A DNA stretch of 37,358 nucleotides, taken from contig NZ_CANTJS010000027.1 in assembly GCF_947654275.1 (NCBI RefSeq), forward strand, positions 1-37,358. Direction: 5' to 3'. A model generated the notes under the pieces. The model made no database searches and was not told the origin of the DNA. It was given only the letters and a program-made list of their open reading frames with translations. This DNA comes from an uncultured Oscillibacter sp. (GTDB lineage: Bacteria > Bacillota > Clostridia > Oscillospirales > Oscillospiraceae). How positions within the stretch are numbered: position 1 is the first letter of the stretch; every line of letters starts with the position of its first letter. Shown here piece after piece: positions 24,962 to 33,298 of the stretch. A program made the translations under genes and the position numbers.

Positions 24962-26215
24962 TCAGACCTCCGCCCCCGAGTCTGAGGCCAGCGCCCGGAA
25001 CACCTGCCGGGAATAGACCGCGGTCAGCGCCGCCGCCCCGGCAGCCCCCAGCAGCACCGCCCAGGCCGGGCAGCGCTCGAACAGGGCCCCGTACACCGCC
25101 TGACCCAAAGGGGCGGCGCAGCTGGACACCGCCATGATGAAGGACATCACCTTCCCCAGCAGCTCCGGAGGCGTCCGGCCCTGGACGGCGGCGCTGAGAA
25201 CCACTGTCAGCATGGTGGACAGAACCATCACGGCGAAGCTCATGGCTGTCACGCCCCACCAGCCCGGGAGGGCCGGGACCCCCGGCAGCAGCGCGGCTCC
25301 CATGCCCGCCGCCGTGGCGCTGGCGGCCAGCAGCACCGCCCCGCCCCGCCGGAGGGGCAGCCGTGCCCCCAGGCAGGCCGTCAGCAGGCCGCCGAAAAGG
25401 CCCCCCAGACCCATGGCCCCCTGGGTGAGGCCCAGGCGGCTGTCGCTCATGCCCAGCACCTGGACCACCGCCACGGGAATGCCCACCACCAGGGCGGCGG
25501 AGAGCACCAGATTGAACAGGGCCAGCACCAGCACCACGGAGAGAAACACCGGCCGCTCCCGGCGGATAAACCGCCAGCTCTCCCCCAGGTCCTGCCGGAC
25601 CGTGGCCAGGGCGCTGCCCGCCGCCGCCCGGGGCGTGTGGGGGATGCGGATGAAGAGCTCCATCACGGCGGAGAGGAAGAAGCAGAGACTGCCCACCCAC
25701 AGAATGGGCCGGATGCCGAAGGCCCCGAACAGCACGCCGCCAGTCACCGGCCCCAGCAGGGCCGACAGGGTCTGCACCATGTTGATGACGGCGTTGGCGC
25801 TGGTAAGCTGCTCCGCCCGGGCCAGAAGGGGGATGCTGGCCTGGACCGCCGGCTGATAGGCCCCGGCGATGCCGTAGAGCAGCATGAGGCACACCGCCAT
25901 CAGCGGCACAAGAGGGGCCCAGTCCAAAAGAAGGGCGAAGACCAGAATCAGCCCCGCCGTGGAGAAATCCAGAAGGACCATGATGTTCCGCTTGTTCACA
26001 CGGTCCGCCACCACGCCGCCGATGGGGGCGCACAGCACGGCGGGGATGAAGGCCGCCGCCCCCACCGCACCGAAGAGGGCCGGGGAGCCGGTCTGCCGCA
26101 GCAGGTACAGCGGCAGGGCAAAACGCAGAATGGCGCTGCCGAAGAGAGAGATGATCTGCCCGATGACCACCAGGGTGAAATCCCGGCGGAACAGGGTCCC
26201 TTGATTCGTGTTCAT
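24962..26215 (-). CDS. MFS exporter, MefA/EntS-like
   Basis: The 417-residue protein has about twelve membrane helices. Features include RRDFTLVVIGQIISLFGSAILRFALPLY in the first helix region, the motif-A-like GGVVADRVNKRNIM between helices 2 and 3, and a long central loop (about 195-215). This pattern is typical of 12-helix drug or siderophore exporters of the MefA/EntS type. AAAGGAAG precedes the ATG, and a TetR-type operator lies 29 bases upstream. The regulator gene is next upstream on the same strand, so expression is probably induced when the TetR protein binds a toxic compound. The substrate is unknown. Confidence 0.88.
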   Translation of the reverse strand: MNTNQGTLFRRDFTLVVIGQIISLFGSAILRFALPLYLLRQTGSPALFGAVGAAAFIPAVLCAPIGGVVADRVNKRNIMVLLDFSTAGLILVFALLLDWAPLVPLMAVCLMLLYGIAGAYQPAVQASIPLLARAEQLTSANAVINMVQTLSALLGPVTGGVLFGAFGIRPILWVGSLCFFLSAVMELFIRIPHTPRAAAGSALATVRQDLGESWRFIRRERPVFLSVVLVLALFNLVLSAALVVGIPVAVVQVLGMSDSRLGLTQGAMGLGGLFGGLLTACLGARLPLRRGGAVLLAASATAAGMGAALLPGVPALPGWWGVTAMSFAVMVLSTMLTVVLSAAVQGRTPPELLGKVMSFIMAVSSCAAPLGQAVYGALFERCPAWAVLLGAAGAAALTAVYSRQVFRALASDSGAEV

Positions 26216-26243
26216 GAAAAGCTTCCTTTCGTCTTGATTTCAG

Positions 26244-26260
26244 AAACCGACCGTCGGTTT
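26244..26260. promoter_or_regulatory. TetR-type operator of the MFS gene
   Basis: AAACCGACCGTCGGTTT is a perfect palindrome with a central base. It matches the site at 27149-27165 in 13-14 of 17 positions. Confidence 0.8.
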
Positions 26261-26329
26261 TTATATCTTCAAAAAAAACTGCCCGCCTGCGGCAGTTCTT
26301 TTTCAGGTTTGTTCCTCCGGAGACTGAAA

Positions 26330-26462
26330 ACCTGTATTCATAACCGGGGAATGTCGGTTGGGCGAGGATTTTCCCCGTCAAACAAGGAGATCTTTCGTGC
26401 CCGCAGCCATACTGACGTATGGCAAGGGAAAGCGACGCTGTATGACGGGAAAAAGACCGCTC
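26330..26462. repeat. Second dispersed repeat family, fuller copy
   Basis: The stretch begins AACCTGTATTCATAACCGGGG, includes CATACTGACGTATGG and ends TGACGGGAAAAAGACCGCT. Its ends match the degenerate copy at 22062-22175. It occupies the gap between the TetR gene and the MFS gene and touches the TetR stop codon. Confidence 0.65.
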
Positions 26463-27129
26463 AGACAGCGTTCAGCGGTTGTGAAGGGCGGGGCATGTCC
26501 GCGTATGCTTCCAGCGCGCAGACAACCTCCTCGTCGATGAGCTCCTCGATGCCGAAGCTGCGGAACAGCTGGTTATAGACGGCGCACCGGGCCCGGATTT
26601 CCTCCCGGGTGGCGGGCTGGACGATGGGGTTGATCCAGACGTCGGACAGGAGGACCATGGCCTCCGCCAGGGCCCGGGGATGGGCCGTGCGGATGGAACC
26701 GTCGGCAATGCCCTGCCGGACGATGGGCTCCATAAAAACCGGAACGACATCCTCGTAGATGCTGCACATTTCCATGGCCAGAAACTTGGCGTTATCCTTG
26801 AGATAGGGCATCATGTTGAAGGTTTTGGCCTGACGCTCCAGCTGTAGAGAGAGTCTGGAGATGGCCCGGAGCTTCTCCAGACCGGTCAGGGTGTCATCGT
26901 CCCGGAGGCGGGCCAGCGCCGCGCCGTTCCGCTTGCCGATGCGTTCACAGACGGAGTAGAAAATATCCTCCTTGGAGGCAAAATGATGGTAGATGGCCCC
27001 CTTGGACAGGCCCGTTTCATCAAGTATGTCCTGGAGAGAGGTCCGGTCGTAGCCCTTTTCAACGAACAGCCGTTCCGCCGTGTCCAGAATCCTCCGCACC
27101 GTCTCCTCCGGGTACTTGTTTCGCGACAT
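26461..27129 (-). CDS. TetR/AcrR-family repressor
   Basis: The 222-residue protein has a TetR DNA-binding domain at the N-terminus: ETVRRILDTAERLFVEKGYDRTSLQDILDETGLSKGAIYHHFASKEDIFYSVCERIG (about 7-63). The helical C-terminal part is for dimerisation and ligand binding. The start is ATG 27129 (MSRNKYPEE), preceded by GGGAGGTG; the frame extends to 27177 but that part covers the operator. The matching operators in front of this gene and the MFS gene indicate autoregulation and control of the exporter. Confidence 0.92.
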   Translation of the reverse strand: MSRNKYPEETVRRILDTAERLFVEKGYDRTSLQDILDETGLSKGAIYHHFASKEDIFYSVCERIGKRNGAALARLRDDDTLTGLEKLRAISRLSLQLERQAKTFNMMPYLKDNAKFLAMEMCSIYEDVVPVFMEPIVRQGIADGSIRTAHPRALAEAMVLLSDVWINPIVQPATREEIRARCAVYNQLFRSFGIEELIDEEVVCALEAYADMPRPSQPLNAV

Positions 27130-27148
27130 GGGGGCACCTCCCGCAAAC

Positions 27149-27197
27149 AAACCAACGGTCTGTTTGTATCCTAGCACGCCCTATGGCCCCTTGTCAA
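27149..27197 (-). promoter_or_regulatory. Promoter and operator of the TetR gene
   Basis: Minus-strand TTGACA (complement of 27192-27197), 18-base spacer and TAGGAT (complement of 27168-27173). The operator AAACCAACGGTCTGTTT (27149-27165) lies just past the -10, covering the start of transcription, as expected for simple repression. Confidence 0.8.
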
Positions 27198-27239
27198 GGA
27201 AAAATTTCCGAATACGGGCATCTGTTCGCGGTTTTTTTG

Positions 27240-27420
27240 CGAGGCGGCCACCGGGAGTTCCGGGGGCTTAGACCGGCGGCTTCGGGAATGGGGTGTGGGC
27301 CCCTGGGTCTTCGGAGGCGGGTGCGGCGGTTTTGGGGACGGGGCCCGGCGGCTTCGGGGGCAGGTGCGGGGTCCGGCGGTTTCGGGGGCGGGGTGCGAAG
27401 CCTGTCGGGTCCGGGGACCA
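27240..27420. repeat. Degenerate G-rich repeat array
   Basis: Units of about 25-30 bases, built on GGCGG(C/T)TTCGGGGGC and GGGGTGCGGG, recur about five times. The plus strand has many runs of four or more G. No ORF here has gene-like support; the ORFs are composition artefacts. Confidence 0.6.
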
Positions 27421-27434
27421 AAAAACCGGGGCCG

Positions 27435-27461
27435 AAAAAAAGACCGGGACAGAGCCCGGTC
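27435..27461 (-). terminator. Terminator of the 137-residue hypothetical gene
   Basis: GACCGGG (27442-27448) pairs with CCCGGTC (27455-27461). The minus-strand T-run is the complement of A residues at 27435-27441. Confidence 0.85.
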
Positions 27462-27533
27462 CTTCCGCGATTTCGTGATTTTATGCTTCCGTCGGGAACG
27501 AAGCCCTTCCCTCTCTTCCTCCGTTCCCGCGCC

Positions 27534-27947
27534 TCACCCGTCCAAATCCACAGAGATGTGGTCCGTTCCGTGCTCGTCGAATTCGTCCAGATAGGCGTCG
27601 ATGCGCTCCATCAGAGCCCCGTAGTTCTCCCGGGTCAGGGGCTCGCCGTCCATGTCCCGCAGGGCCAGCTCCTCCGCCAGAATCTCGTAGAAAACCACAT
27701 CCTCATAGCTCTCAATGGCCTCGTGGATGCCCCCGTCGGCAAAGGCCCGGGAGGGAATCAGGTCCCCCTCGTACAGCTCCACCAGCTTCCCCATTTTGTG
27801 CCGGATGCAGTGGGAGAAGACCAGGCTCTCCACCTGGTCGTATTCTTTGATGCGGTCGTCCTCCCGGGTGGAATTCAGCACCCAGTTCCCTATGTAGACC
27901 AGGTCCAGCAGATAGCGGTACTGCTGTTCCGTCAGCTCGATTTTCAT
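27534..27947 (-). CDS. Conserved-looking hypothetical protein, 137 residues
   Basis: The start is ATG 27947 (MKIELTEQQYRYLLDLVYIGNW), preceded by GGGAGGTG. The product is acidic and mostly helical, with RIKEYDQVESLVFSHC, DGGIHEAIESYEDVVFYEILAEELALRD and a DEFDEHG tail. I do not recognise a named family. It is a single-gene unit with its own terminator, facing away from murI. The frame extends to 28055 but that part lacks a ribosome site. Confidence 0.75.
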   Translation of the reverse strand: MKIELTEQQYRYLLDLVYIGNWVLNSTREDDRIKEYDQVESLVFSHCIRHKMGKLVELYEGDLIPSRAFADGGIHEAIESYEDVVFYEILAEELALRDMDGEPLTRENYGALMERIDAYLDEFDEHGTDHISVDLDG

Positions 27948-28086
27948 GGGCAGGCACCTCCCGGCGGCACGTCTCCCCGGCCAGATTGCTGAAACGCGGG
28001 GCGCGTGACTGTGTAATGCCATGATTATATCAGACCCCGCAGAAAAATTCCACATAAAAAAGAGGGCAAAAAGACTAAAATCTGTC

Positions 28087-28115
28087 TTGCGGCCTGGAGA
28101 CTCTCATAGTATAAT
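28087..28115 (+). promoter_or_regulatory. Promoter of murI
   Basis: TTGCGG (28087-28092), 17-base spacer, perfect TATAAT (28110-28115), about 50 bases before the murI start. Confidence 0.8.
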
Positions 28116-28165
28116 ACATAACTCAGAGTGATTCTCTCAGCATGGCGGAGAAAGGAGCGGACAGT

Positions 28166-28984
28166 ATGGCGGATACGCGGCCCATCGGCGTCTTTGACTC
28201 CGGACTGGGCGGACTGACGGCGGTACGGGTCCTGCGGCGCATTTTGCCCGAGGAGAACCTGGTATACTTTGGAGATACCGCCCGGGTGCCCTACGGGGGC
28301 CGGTCCCGGGAGACGCTTTTGAAATACGCCCGGCAGGACCTGCGGTTTCTCCGGTCCCGGGATCTGAAGGCCGTTCTGGTGGCCTGCGGCACGGTGTCCA
28401 CCACCTCCCTGGACACCCTCCAGGCGGAAAACGACCTGCCCATTGTGGGAGTGGTGGAGCCCACCTGCCGCCGGGCCCTGGCGGTGACAAAGCGCCGCCG
28501 GGTCGGCATGATCGCCACCCTGGCCTCCGTCCGCTCCGGAGCCTACGAGGCCGCCCTGCGGCGGCTGGACCCCCAGGTGGACGTGCTCTGCCGTCCCTGC
28601 CCCCTGTTTGTGCCCCTGGTGGAAAACGGGCGCTTTGAGCGGGGGGACGTTGTCATCGAGACGGTGGCCCGGGAATACCTGTCCCCCCTGCTGGAGTGGG
28701 GGGCGGACACCCTGATTCTGGGCTGCACCCACTATCCCCTGCTGGAGGACGTCCTGGCGGACATCTGCGGGCCCGGCGTGACCCTGGTCTCCGCCGGGGA
28801 GGAATCCGCCTTTGAGCTCAAGCGGCTTCTGACAGCCCGGGGTCTCCGCGCCCCGGATGGACGGCGGGGAGAAGCGGAATACTATGTAAGCGACCAGCCG
28901 GAGGACTTCGAGCGGATTGCCTCGGTGTTTCTCCAGGAGCCCGTTCATCACGCGGCACGGAGGATTGACATTGACAAATACTGA
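28166..28984 (+). CDS. murI: Glutamate racemase
   Basis: The 272-residue enzyme makes D-glutamate for peptidoglycan. It shows IGVFDSGLGGLTAVRVL (catalytic Asp region), YFGDTARVPYGGRS, the first catalytic Cys in LVACGTVSTTSL (the usual ACNTAS motif, with Gly in place of Asn), and the second in ILGCTHYPLLEDV. The start is ATG 28166, eight bases after AAAGGAG; the ATG at 28142 has no ribosome site. It leads an operon with the DUF1934 gene, whose start overlaps its end, and probably argS. Confidence 0.93.
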   Translation: MADTRPIGVFDSGLGGLTAVRVLRRILPEENLVYFGDTARVPYGGRSRETLLKYARQDLRFLRSRDLKAVLVACGTVSTTSLDTLQAENDLPIVGVVEPTCRRALAVTKRRRVGMIATLASVRSGAYEAALRRLDPQVDVLCRPCPLFVPLVENGRFERGDVVIETVAREYLSPLLEWGADTLILGCTHYPLLEDVLADICGPGVTLVSAGEESAFELKRLLTARGLRAPDGRRGEAEYYVSDQPEDFERIASVFLQEPVHHAARRIDIDKY

Positions 28985-29426
28985 CACACGGCGGCTGCCC
29001 ATACTGCTGACCATCCGGTCAGAGCAGCACTTTGAGGACACGGAGCCCGACAGCATGGAGCTGATCACCGACGGCACCATGGAGCTGACGGCGGAAGGCC
29101 TGTGCCTGTCCTATCAGGAAACGGAGCTGACGGGGCTGGAGGGCACCACCACCACCTTTGAAATCCGGGGGCCCCAGGTGATTCTCACCCGCTCCGGCAG
29201 CGTCAATTCCCAGATGGTGTTTGAGGAGGGGCGGCAGCACACCTCCCTCTACGAAACCCCCTTCGGGGAGCTCTCCATCGACATCCAGACCAGCCGCCTG
29301 CGGCACAACCTGACGGAGCAGGGGGGCATCATGGACCTGCGCTATTCCATTTCCGTGGAGCACGCCGCCGCCGGGCGGAACGCCTTTAAAATCCGGGTCC
29401 GCCGGCGGCACGAGGACCGCCTCTGA
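28971..29426 (+). CDS. DUF1934 (YwiB-like) beta-barrel protein
   Basis: From TTG 28971, seven bases after GGAGG (28959-28963), the product is 151 residues: MTNTDTRRLPILLTIRSEQ, then alternating strands (LCLSYQETELTGLEGTTTTFEIRG, VILTRSGSVNSQMVFEEGRQHTSLYETPFG) and a RYSISVEHA segment. This matches DUF1934, a calycin-like family often located next to argS in Firmicutes. Its function is unknown. Its start overlaps the murI stop by 14 bases, implying coupling. Frames further upstream lie inside murI. Confidence 0.88.
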   Translation: MTNTDTRRLPILLTIRSEQHFEDTEPDSMELITDGTMELTAEGLCLSYQETELTGLEGTTTTFEIRGPQVILTRSGSVNSQMVFEEGRQHTSLYETPFGELSIDIQTSRLRHNLTEQGGIMDLRYSISVEHAAAGRNAFKIRVRRRHEDRL

Positions 29427-29478
29427 CCGCCGGACCAGATCACATCAGAGAAATTACACCAGAAAAGAGGTTTTCAAT

Positions 29479-31224
29479 ATGAGGAACTTAATTCAGGACG
29501 CCAGAGACCAGGCCGCGGCCCTGGCCATGGCCGCCTACCGGGCCGCCGCCGCGGACGGCACCCTGCCCCAGGCGGACATTCACGCCGCCCCGGTGGAGAT
29601 TCCCCGGGACGCCTCCAACGGCGACTTCACCACCACCTTCGCCCTGGCGGCCGGAAAGGCCCTGCGCCAGCCCCCCCGGACCATCGCTCAGGCGCTGCTG
29701 GACCACATGGACCTCAGCGGGTCTTATTTCGCCTCCGCCGAAATCGCCGGTCCCGGCTTCCTGAACTTCCGGCTGAATCCCAGCTGGTACGGCGCCGTCT
29801 GCGCCGCCGTGGAGGCCGAGGGCGGGGACTACGGCACGTCGGAGGACCTGAAGGGCCAGAAAATCATGGTGGAGTTCGTCTCCGCCAACCCCACCGGCCC
29901 CATGCACATGGGCAACGCCCGGGGCGGCGTCCTGGGAGACACCCTGGCCGCCTGCCTGGCCGCCTGCGGGGCGGAGGTCAGCCGGGAGTTCTACGTCAAC
30001 GACGCGGGGCACCAGATCGACAAGTTCGCCCGCTCCATCTACGCCCGCTGCATGCAGGCGAAGCTGGGAGAGGACCGCTGTGCCTTCCCCGAGGACGGCT
30101 ATCAGGGGGACGACATCCGGGAGCTGGCCCAGGGCTTTTTAGCCAGGGATGAAAACGGAGCCTTTCCGGAGGGGAAGGACGAGGCCGCCTGGATGTCCGC
30201 CATGGCAGAATACGGCCTGTCGGTGAACCTGCCCAGGATGAAGGCGGACCTCCGGCGCTATAAAATTGACTACGACACCTGGTTCTACGAGTCCACCCTC
30301 CACGACAGCGGCGCGGTGGCGGAGACGGCAGAGCTGCTGACGGCCCGGGGCTGGACCTATGAGAAGGACGGGGCCCTGTGGCTGAAAACCGCCGATATCC
30401 TCCGGGAGAATCTCCGCAGGGCCGGGAAGAAGGAGAAGGACATCGAAAAGCTGGACCTGAAGGACGACGTGCTCCGCCGGGCCAACGGGTTCTACACCTA
30501 TTTCGCCGCGGACATCGCCTATCACCGCAACAAGTTTGAAACCCGGGGCTTCGACCGGGTCATCAACATCTGGGGCGCGGACCACCACGGCCACGTGGCC
30601 CGGCTGAAGGGGGCCCTGGACGCCCTGGGTCTGGACGGGTCCGGGAAGCTGGACATCGTGCTGATGCAGCTGGTGAAGCTGCTGCGGGACGGGGAGCTGG
30701 TGAAGATGAGCAAGCGCACCGGCAAGGCCATTTCCCTCAGCGACCTGCTGGACGAGGTGCCGGTGGACGCCGCCCGGTGGTTCTTCAACGCCAAGCCGGA
30801 CACCCAGATGGACTTCGACCTGGGCCTCGCCGTCCGGCAGGACAGCGAAAACCCCATCTATTATGTGGAGTACGCCCACGCCCGCATCTGCTCCCTCATT
30901 GAGAAGCTGGCCCAGGAGGGACAGGCCGTGCCCCCGGCGGCGGACATGGCCCTGCTGGACACGGAGGCGGAAAAGGCCCTCATCAAGCAGCTGGCCGCCT
31001 GGCCGGACACCGTGCGCTCCGCCGCCAGGGCTTATGACTCCTCCCATGTCAACCGCTATCTGATGGAGCTGGCGGGCTGCTTCCACCGCTTCTACACCGC
31101 CTGCCACATCCGCCAGGAGGCCCCGGAGCTGGCCGCCGCCCGGCTGAAGCTGGCGGACAGCGTCCGGTCCGTGCTGAAAACCGGTCTGAAGCTGATCGGC
31201 GTGGACGCGCCGGAGCATATGTAA
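29479..31224 (+). CDS. argS: Arginyl-tRNA synthetase
   Basis: The 581-residue class I synthetase charges tRNA-Arg. An N-terminal Add-1 domain (about 1-90) is followed by the catalytic core with NPTGPMHMGNARGG (HIGH-equivalent HMGN) and VKMSKRTGKAISLSDLLDEV (KMSKS-equivalent). The C-terminal anticodon-binding helices end in LKLIGVDAPEHM. Length fits the family. The Met-Gly-Asn in the HIGH motif is a known variant in this family. It follows DUF1934 in the murI operon and is closed by a terminator. Confidence 0.96.
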   Translation: MRNLIQDARDQAAALAMAAYRAAAADGTLPQADIHAAPVEIPRDASNGDFTTTFALAAGKALRQPPRTIAQALLDHMDLSGSYFASAEIAGPGFLNFRLNPSWYGAVCAAVEAEGGDYGTSEDLKGQKIMVEFVSANPTGPMHMGNARGGVLGDTLAACLAACGAEVSREFYVNDAGHQIDKFARSIYARCMQAKLGEDRCAFPEDGYQGDDIRELAQGFLARDENGAFPEGKDEAAWMSAMAEYGLSVNLPRMKADLRRYKIDYDTWFYESTLHDSGAVAETAELLTARGWTYEKDGALWLKTADILRENLRRAGKKEKDIEKLDLKDDVLRRANGFYTYFAADIAYHRNKFETRGFDRVINIWGADHHGHVARLKGALDALGLDGSGKLDIVLMQLVKLLRDGELVKMSKRTGKAISLSDLLDEVPVDAARWFFNAKPDTQMDFDLGLAVRQDSENPIYYVEYAHARICSLIEKLAQEGQAVPPAADMALLDTEAEKALIKQLAAWPDTVRSAARAYDSSHVNRYLMELAGCFHRFYTACHIRQEAPELAAARLKLADSVRSVLKTGLKLIGVDAPEHM

Positions 31225-31245
31225 GCGGCCGGAGAAGGAACCCTG

Positions 31246-31282
31246 AAGCGCCGTCTTGATCAAATTCAGGACGGCGCTTTTC
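31246..31282 (+). terminator. Terminator of argS
   Basis: AAGCGCCGTC (31246-31255) pairs with GACGGCGCTT (31270-31279), followed by TT. Confidence 0.75.
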
Positions 31283-31332
31283 AACTCATGCCCGGCAGAA
31301 CTCTATCAACCATGTGACAGGAGGCGTCGCCC

Positions 31333-32031
31333 ATGAAGGAGAAAACCGGCCGCCGGGGGGCGCTGCGGGCGGCCTTCCCGGCCACCGTCCCGGTGCTGAC
31401 GGGATACGGCTGTCTGGGGCTTGCCTACGGCCTGCTGATGGCCGCCGGGGGCTACGGGCCGCTGTGGTCCACGCTGATGAGCGCTGTGGGCTTCGGCGGC
31501 AGCATGCAGTACGCCGCCGCGCCCCTGCTGGCCTCCGGCAGCTTCGACCCCCTCCAGGTCTTTCTGCTGACGCTGATGGTCAACGCCCGGCATATTTTCT
31601 ACGGTCTGTCCATGCTGGAGCGCTATAAGGGTCTGGGCCGGGCCCGGCTCCTACTGGTGTACACCCTCAGCGACGAGACCTTTTCCCTGGTCTCCACCCT
31701 GGACCCGCCGGAGGGGGTGTCCCGCCGGGACTTTTTCCTCTGCATCTCGCTGCTGAACTACAGTTACTGGGTGGCGGCCACGGCCCTGGGCGGCGTCCTG
31801 GGGAACCTGCTGGCCTTCAACACCCGGGGGCTGGAATTCGCCCTGACGGCGCTGTTCGCGGTGCTGTTTCTGGAGCAGTGGAAGCACCGGGAAAACCGGC
31901 GTTCCGGAGGGCTGGGTCTGGCCTGCGCCGCCCTGAGCCTGGCGGTCTTCGGGCCGGAGCGTCTGGTGATTCCCGCCATGGTTCTGATTCTGGCGGCGCT
32001 GCTGGGAGGGAGGAAACTGACATGGCTCTGA
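31333..32031 (+). CDS. azlC: AzlC-family branched-chain amino acid exporter subunit
   Basis: The 232-residue membrane protein begins with LRAAFPATVPVLTGYGCLGLAYGLLM and contains GGSMQYAAAPLL and VNARHIFYGLSMLERYK, all typical of AzlC. With AzlD it exports branched-chain amino acids or related compounds. AGGAGG precedes the ATG by eight bases. The AzlD gene overlaps its end by ten bases. Confidence 0.92.
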   Translation: MKEKTGRRGALRAAFPATVPVLTGYGCLGLAYGLLMAAGGYGPLWSTLMSAVGFGGSMQYAAAPLLASGSFDPLQVFLLTLMVNARHIFYGLSMLERYKGLGRARLLLVYTLSDETFSLVSTLDPPEGVSRRDFFLCISLLNYSYWVAATALGGVLGNLLAFNTRGLEFALTALFAVLFLEQWKHRENRRSGGLGLACAALSLAVFGPERLVIPAMVLILAALLGGRKLTWL

Positions 32032-32357
32032 CGCCTTTACAAACCCTTCTCATGATTCTGGCCGTGGCCGCCGGGACACAGATCACCCGGTGGCTCCCCT
32101 TCTGGCTCTTCCCGGAAAACCGGCGGCCCCCTGCCTGGACCGCTTGGCTGAGCCGGGTCCTGCCGGCGGCCACCATGGGTCTGCTGGTGGTCTACTGCCT
32201 CAAGGACGTCTCGTGGACGGCGTCCCCCTACGGCGCGCCGGAGCTTTTGTCCGTGGCGGCTGTGGCGCTCCTCCACCGCTGGAGGGGCAATGTGCTCCTC
32301 TCCATCGCCGGGGGCACCGCCCTTTATATGGTGCTGGTTCAGGCGGTTTTTGTGTAA
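32022..32357 (+). CDS. azlD: AzlD-family exporter subunit
   Basis: This 111-residue protein has about four membrane helices (LLMILAVAAGTQITRWLPFWLFP, LSRVLPAATMGLLVVYCLKD, ELLSVAAVALLHRW, LLSIAGGTALYMVLVQAVFV), matching AzlD. The start is ATG 32022 inside the azlC end, preceded by GGGAGGGAGG. The longer frame from 31878 lies wholly inside azlC. Confidence 0.92.
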   Translation: MALTPLQTLLMILAVAAGTQITRWLPFWLFPENRRPPAWTAWLSRVLPAATMGLLVVYCLKDVSWTASPYGAPELLSVAAVALLHRWRGNVLLSIAGGTALYMVLVQAVFV

Positions 32358-32434
32358 GGGCAGGTATATTTTTCCTCTTCCCGGATAAACTTTAGAAAAA
32401 CTGCGGACTTGAAACGGGAGGCGGAGGAGCGGCG

Positions 32435-32971
32435 ATGAAACGGCGGCTGTTGATCTGGGAATTAGGGGGCTTTCTCTGGACGGGGGCGGCGGGAACCCTG
32501 CTGCACTTCCTCTACGGCTGGAGCGGCGGGAGCACCTGGGCGGCGGCCCTCTCCCCCGTCAGCGAATCGGTGTGGGAGCATATGAAGCTGCTGTTCGTGC
32601 CCCTGTTCCTGTTCACCATTGCGCAGCTCTGCCTGATGGGGCGGACGGAGTCCAACCTTCTGGCCGTCCGGGGCGTCAGCGCCCTGACGGGTCTGGTCCT
32701 GATCCCGGTTCTCTACTATACCTACACCGGCGCGCTGGGCCTGCATCTTCTGTGGGCGGATATCGCCATTTTCTTCCTGGCGGACCTGGTCCTCTTCTGG
32801 CTGGACTACCGTCTGCTGTCCCGGGGCCGCTGCTTCGCCGGCTGGCAGCAGCTGCTGGGGGCGGCAGCCCTCTGGGCTCTGGCCTTCTGCTTCGTCTGGT
32901 GCTCCTTCCGGCCCCCGGCCCTGCCCCTGTGGCAGGAGCCCGATAGGGCGGTGCAGGTCTCCGGGCGATAG
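32435..32971 (+). CDS. DUF6512-type membrane protein
   Basis: The 178-residue protein has about five membrane segments. It starts MKRRLLIWELGGFLWTGAAGTLLHFLYGW and has SPVSESVWEHMKLLFVPLFL, the most recognisable part of this family. GGGAGGCGGAGGAG precedes the ATG. The function of the family is not known. It follows azlCD by 77 bases and could share the transcript. Confidence 0.82.
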   Translation: MKRRLLIWELGGFLWTGAAGTLLHFLYGWSGGSTWAAALSPVSESVWEHMKLLFVPLFLFTIAQLCLMGRTESNLLAVRGVSALTGLVLIPVLYYTYTGALGLHLLWADIAIFFLADLVLFWLDYRLLSRGRCFAGWQQLLGAAALWALAFCFVWCSFRPPALPLWQEPDRAVQVSGR

Positions 32972-33046
32972 GCGGCGGATCTGCGCGTCCGCCTCTGTGC
33001 CGTATCCAGGGCAGGTCATCCGGACCCGCAAACAGGAAACAGCCCT

Positions 33047-33217
33047 GCCCAGGCTGTCGAAAAAGTGTTTTCGACAGCCTGGGCAAGTTTTCAGAACCCG
33101 TGGGAAGTTCTGAAAACTTATTGATTGCACATGAAAGACACCCCTGATGGGTTTACCCGTAAAGGGCACGCCGCATCCCTAAGCGGCAGAGCCGCCAAGG
33201 GCTGCGCTGTCTTTCAT
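33047..33217. repeat. Multi-hairpin intergenic element
   Basis: GCCCAGGCTGTCGAAAA (33047-33063) pairs with 33068-33084 (17 perfect pairs, AGTG loop). AAGTTTTCAGAAC (33085-33097) pairs with GTTCTGAAAACTT (33107-33119). ATGAAAGACA (33131-33140) pairs with TGTCTTTCAT (33208-33217) and encloses smaller stems (GGGTTTACCC; CCGC/GCGG; GGC/GCC). No gene is credible in 32972-33297. Confidence 0.8.
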
Positions 33218-33267
33218 ACTATCTTCCTTTCCGTTGTCCAAGTCTGTACTACTTTTTCGAAAAGCTG

Positions 33268-33298
33268 AGCCCTGCCTTCATCAGGCAGGGCTGTTTTT
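33268..33298 (+). terminator. Terminator at the convergence with the VanY-type gene
   Basis: AGCCCTGCCT (33268-33277) pairs with AGGCAGGGCT (33283-33292), followed by G and five T residues. It faces the stop codon of the minus-strand peptidase gene. Confidence 0.85.

Noticed and set aside
24819-26381. 520-codon minus-strand ORF in another frame of the MFS gene
   Set aside because: Gly/Pro-rich frame shadow; the 24962-26215 frame has membrane helices and a ribosome site.
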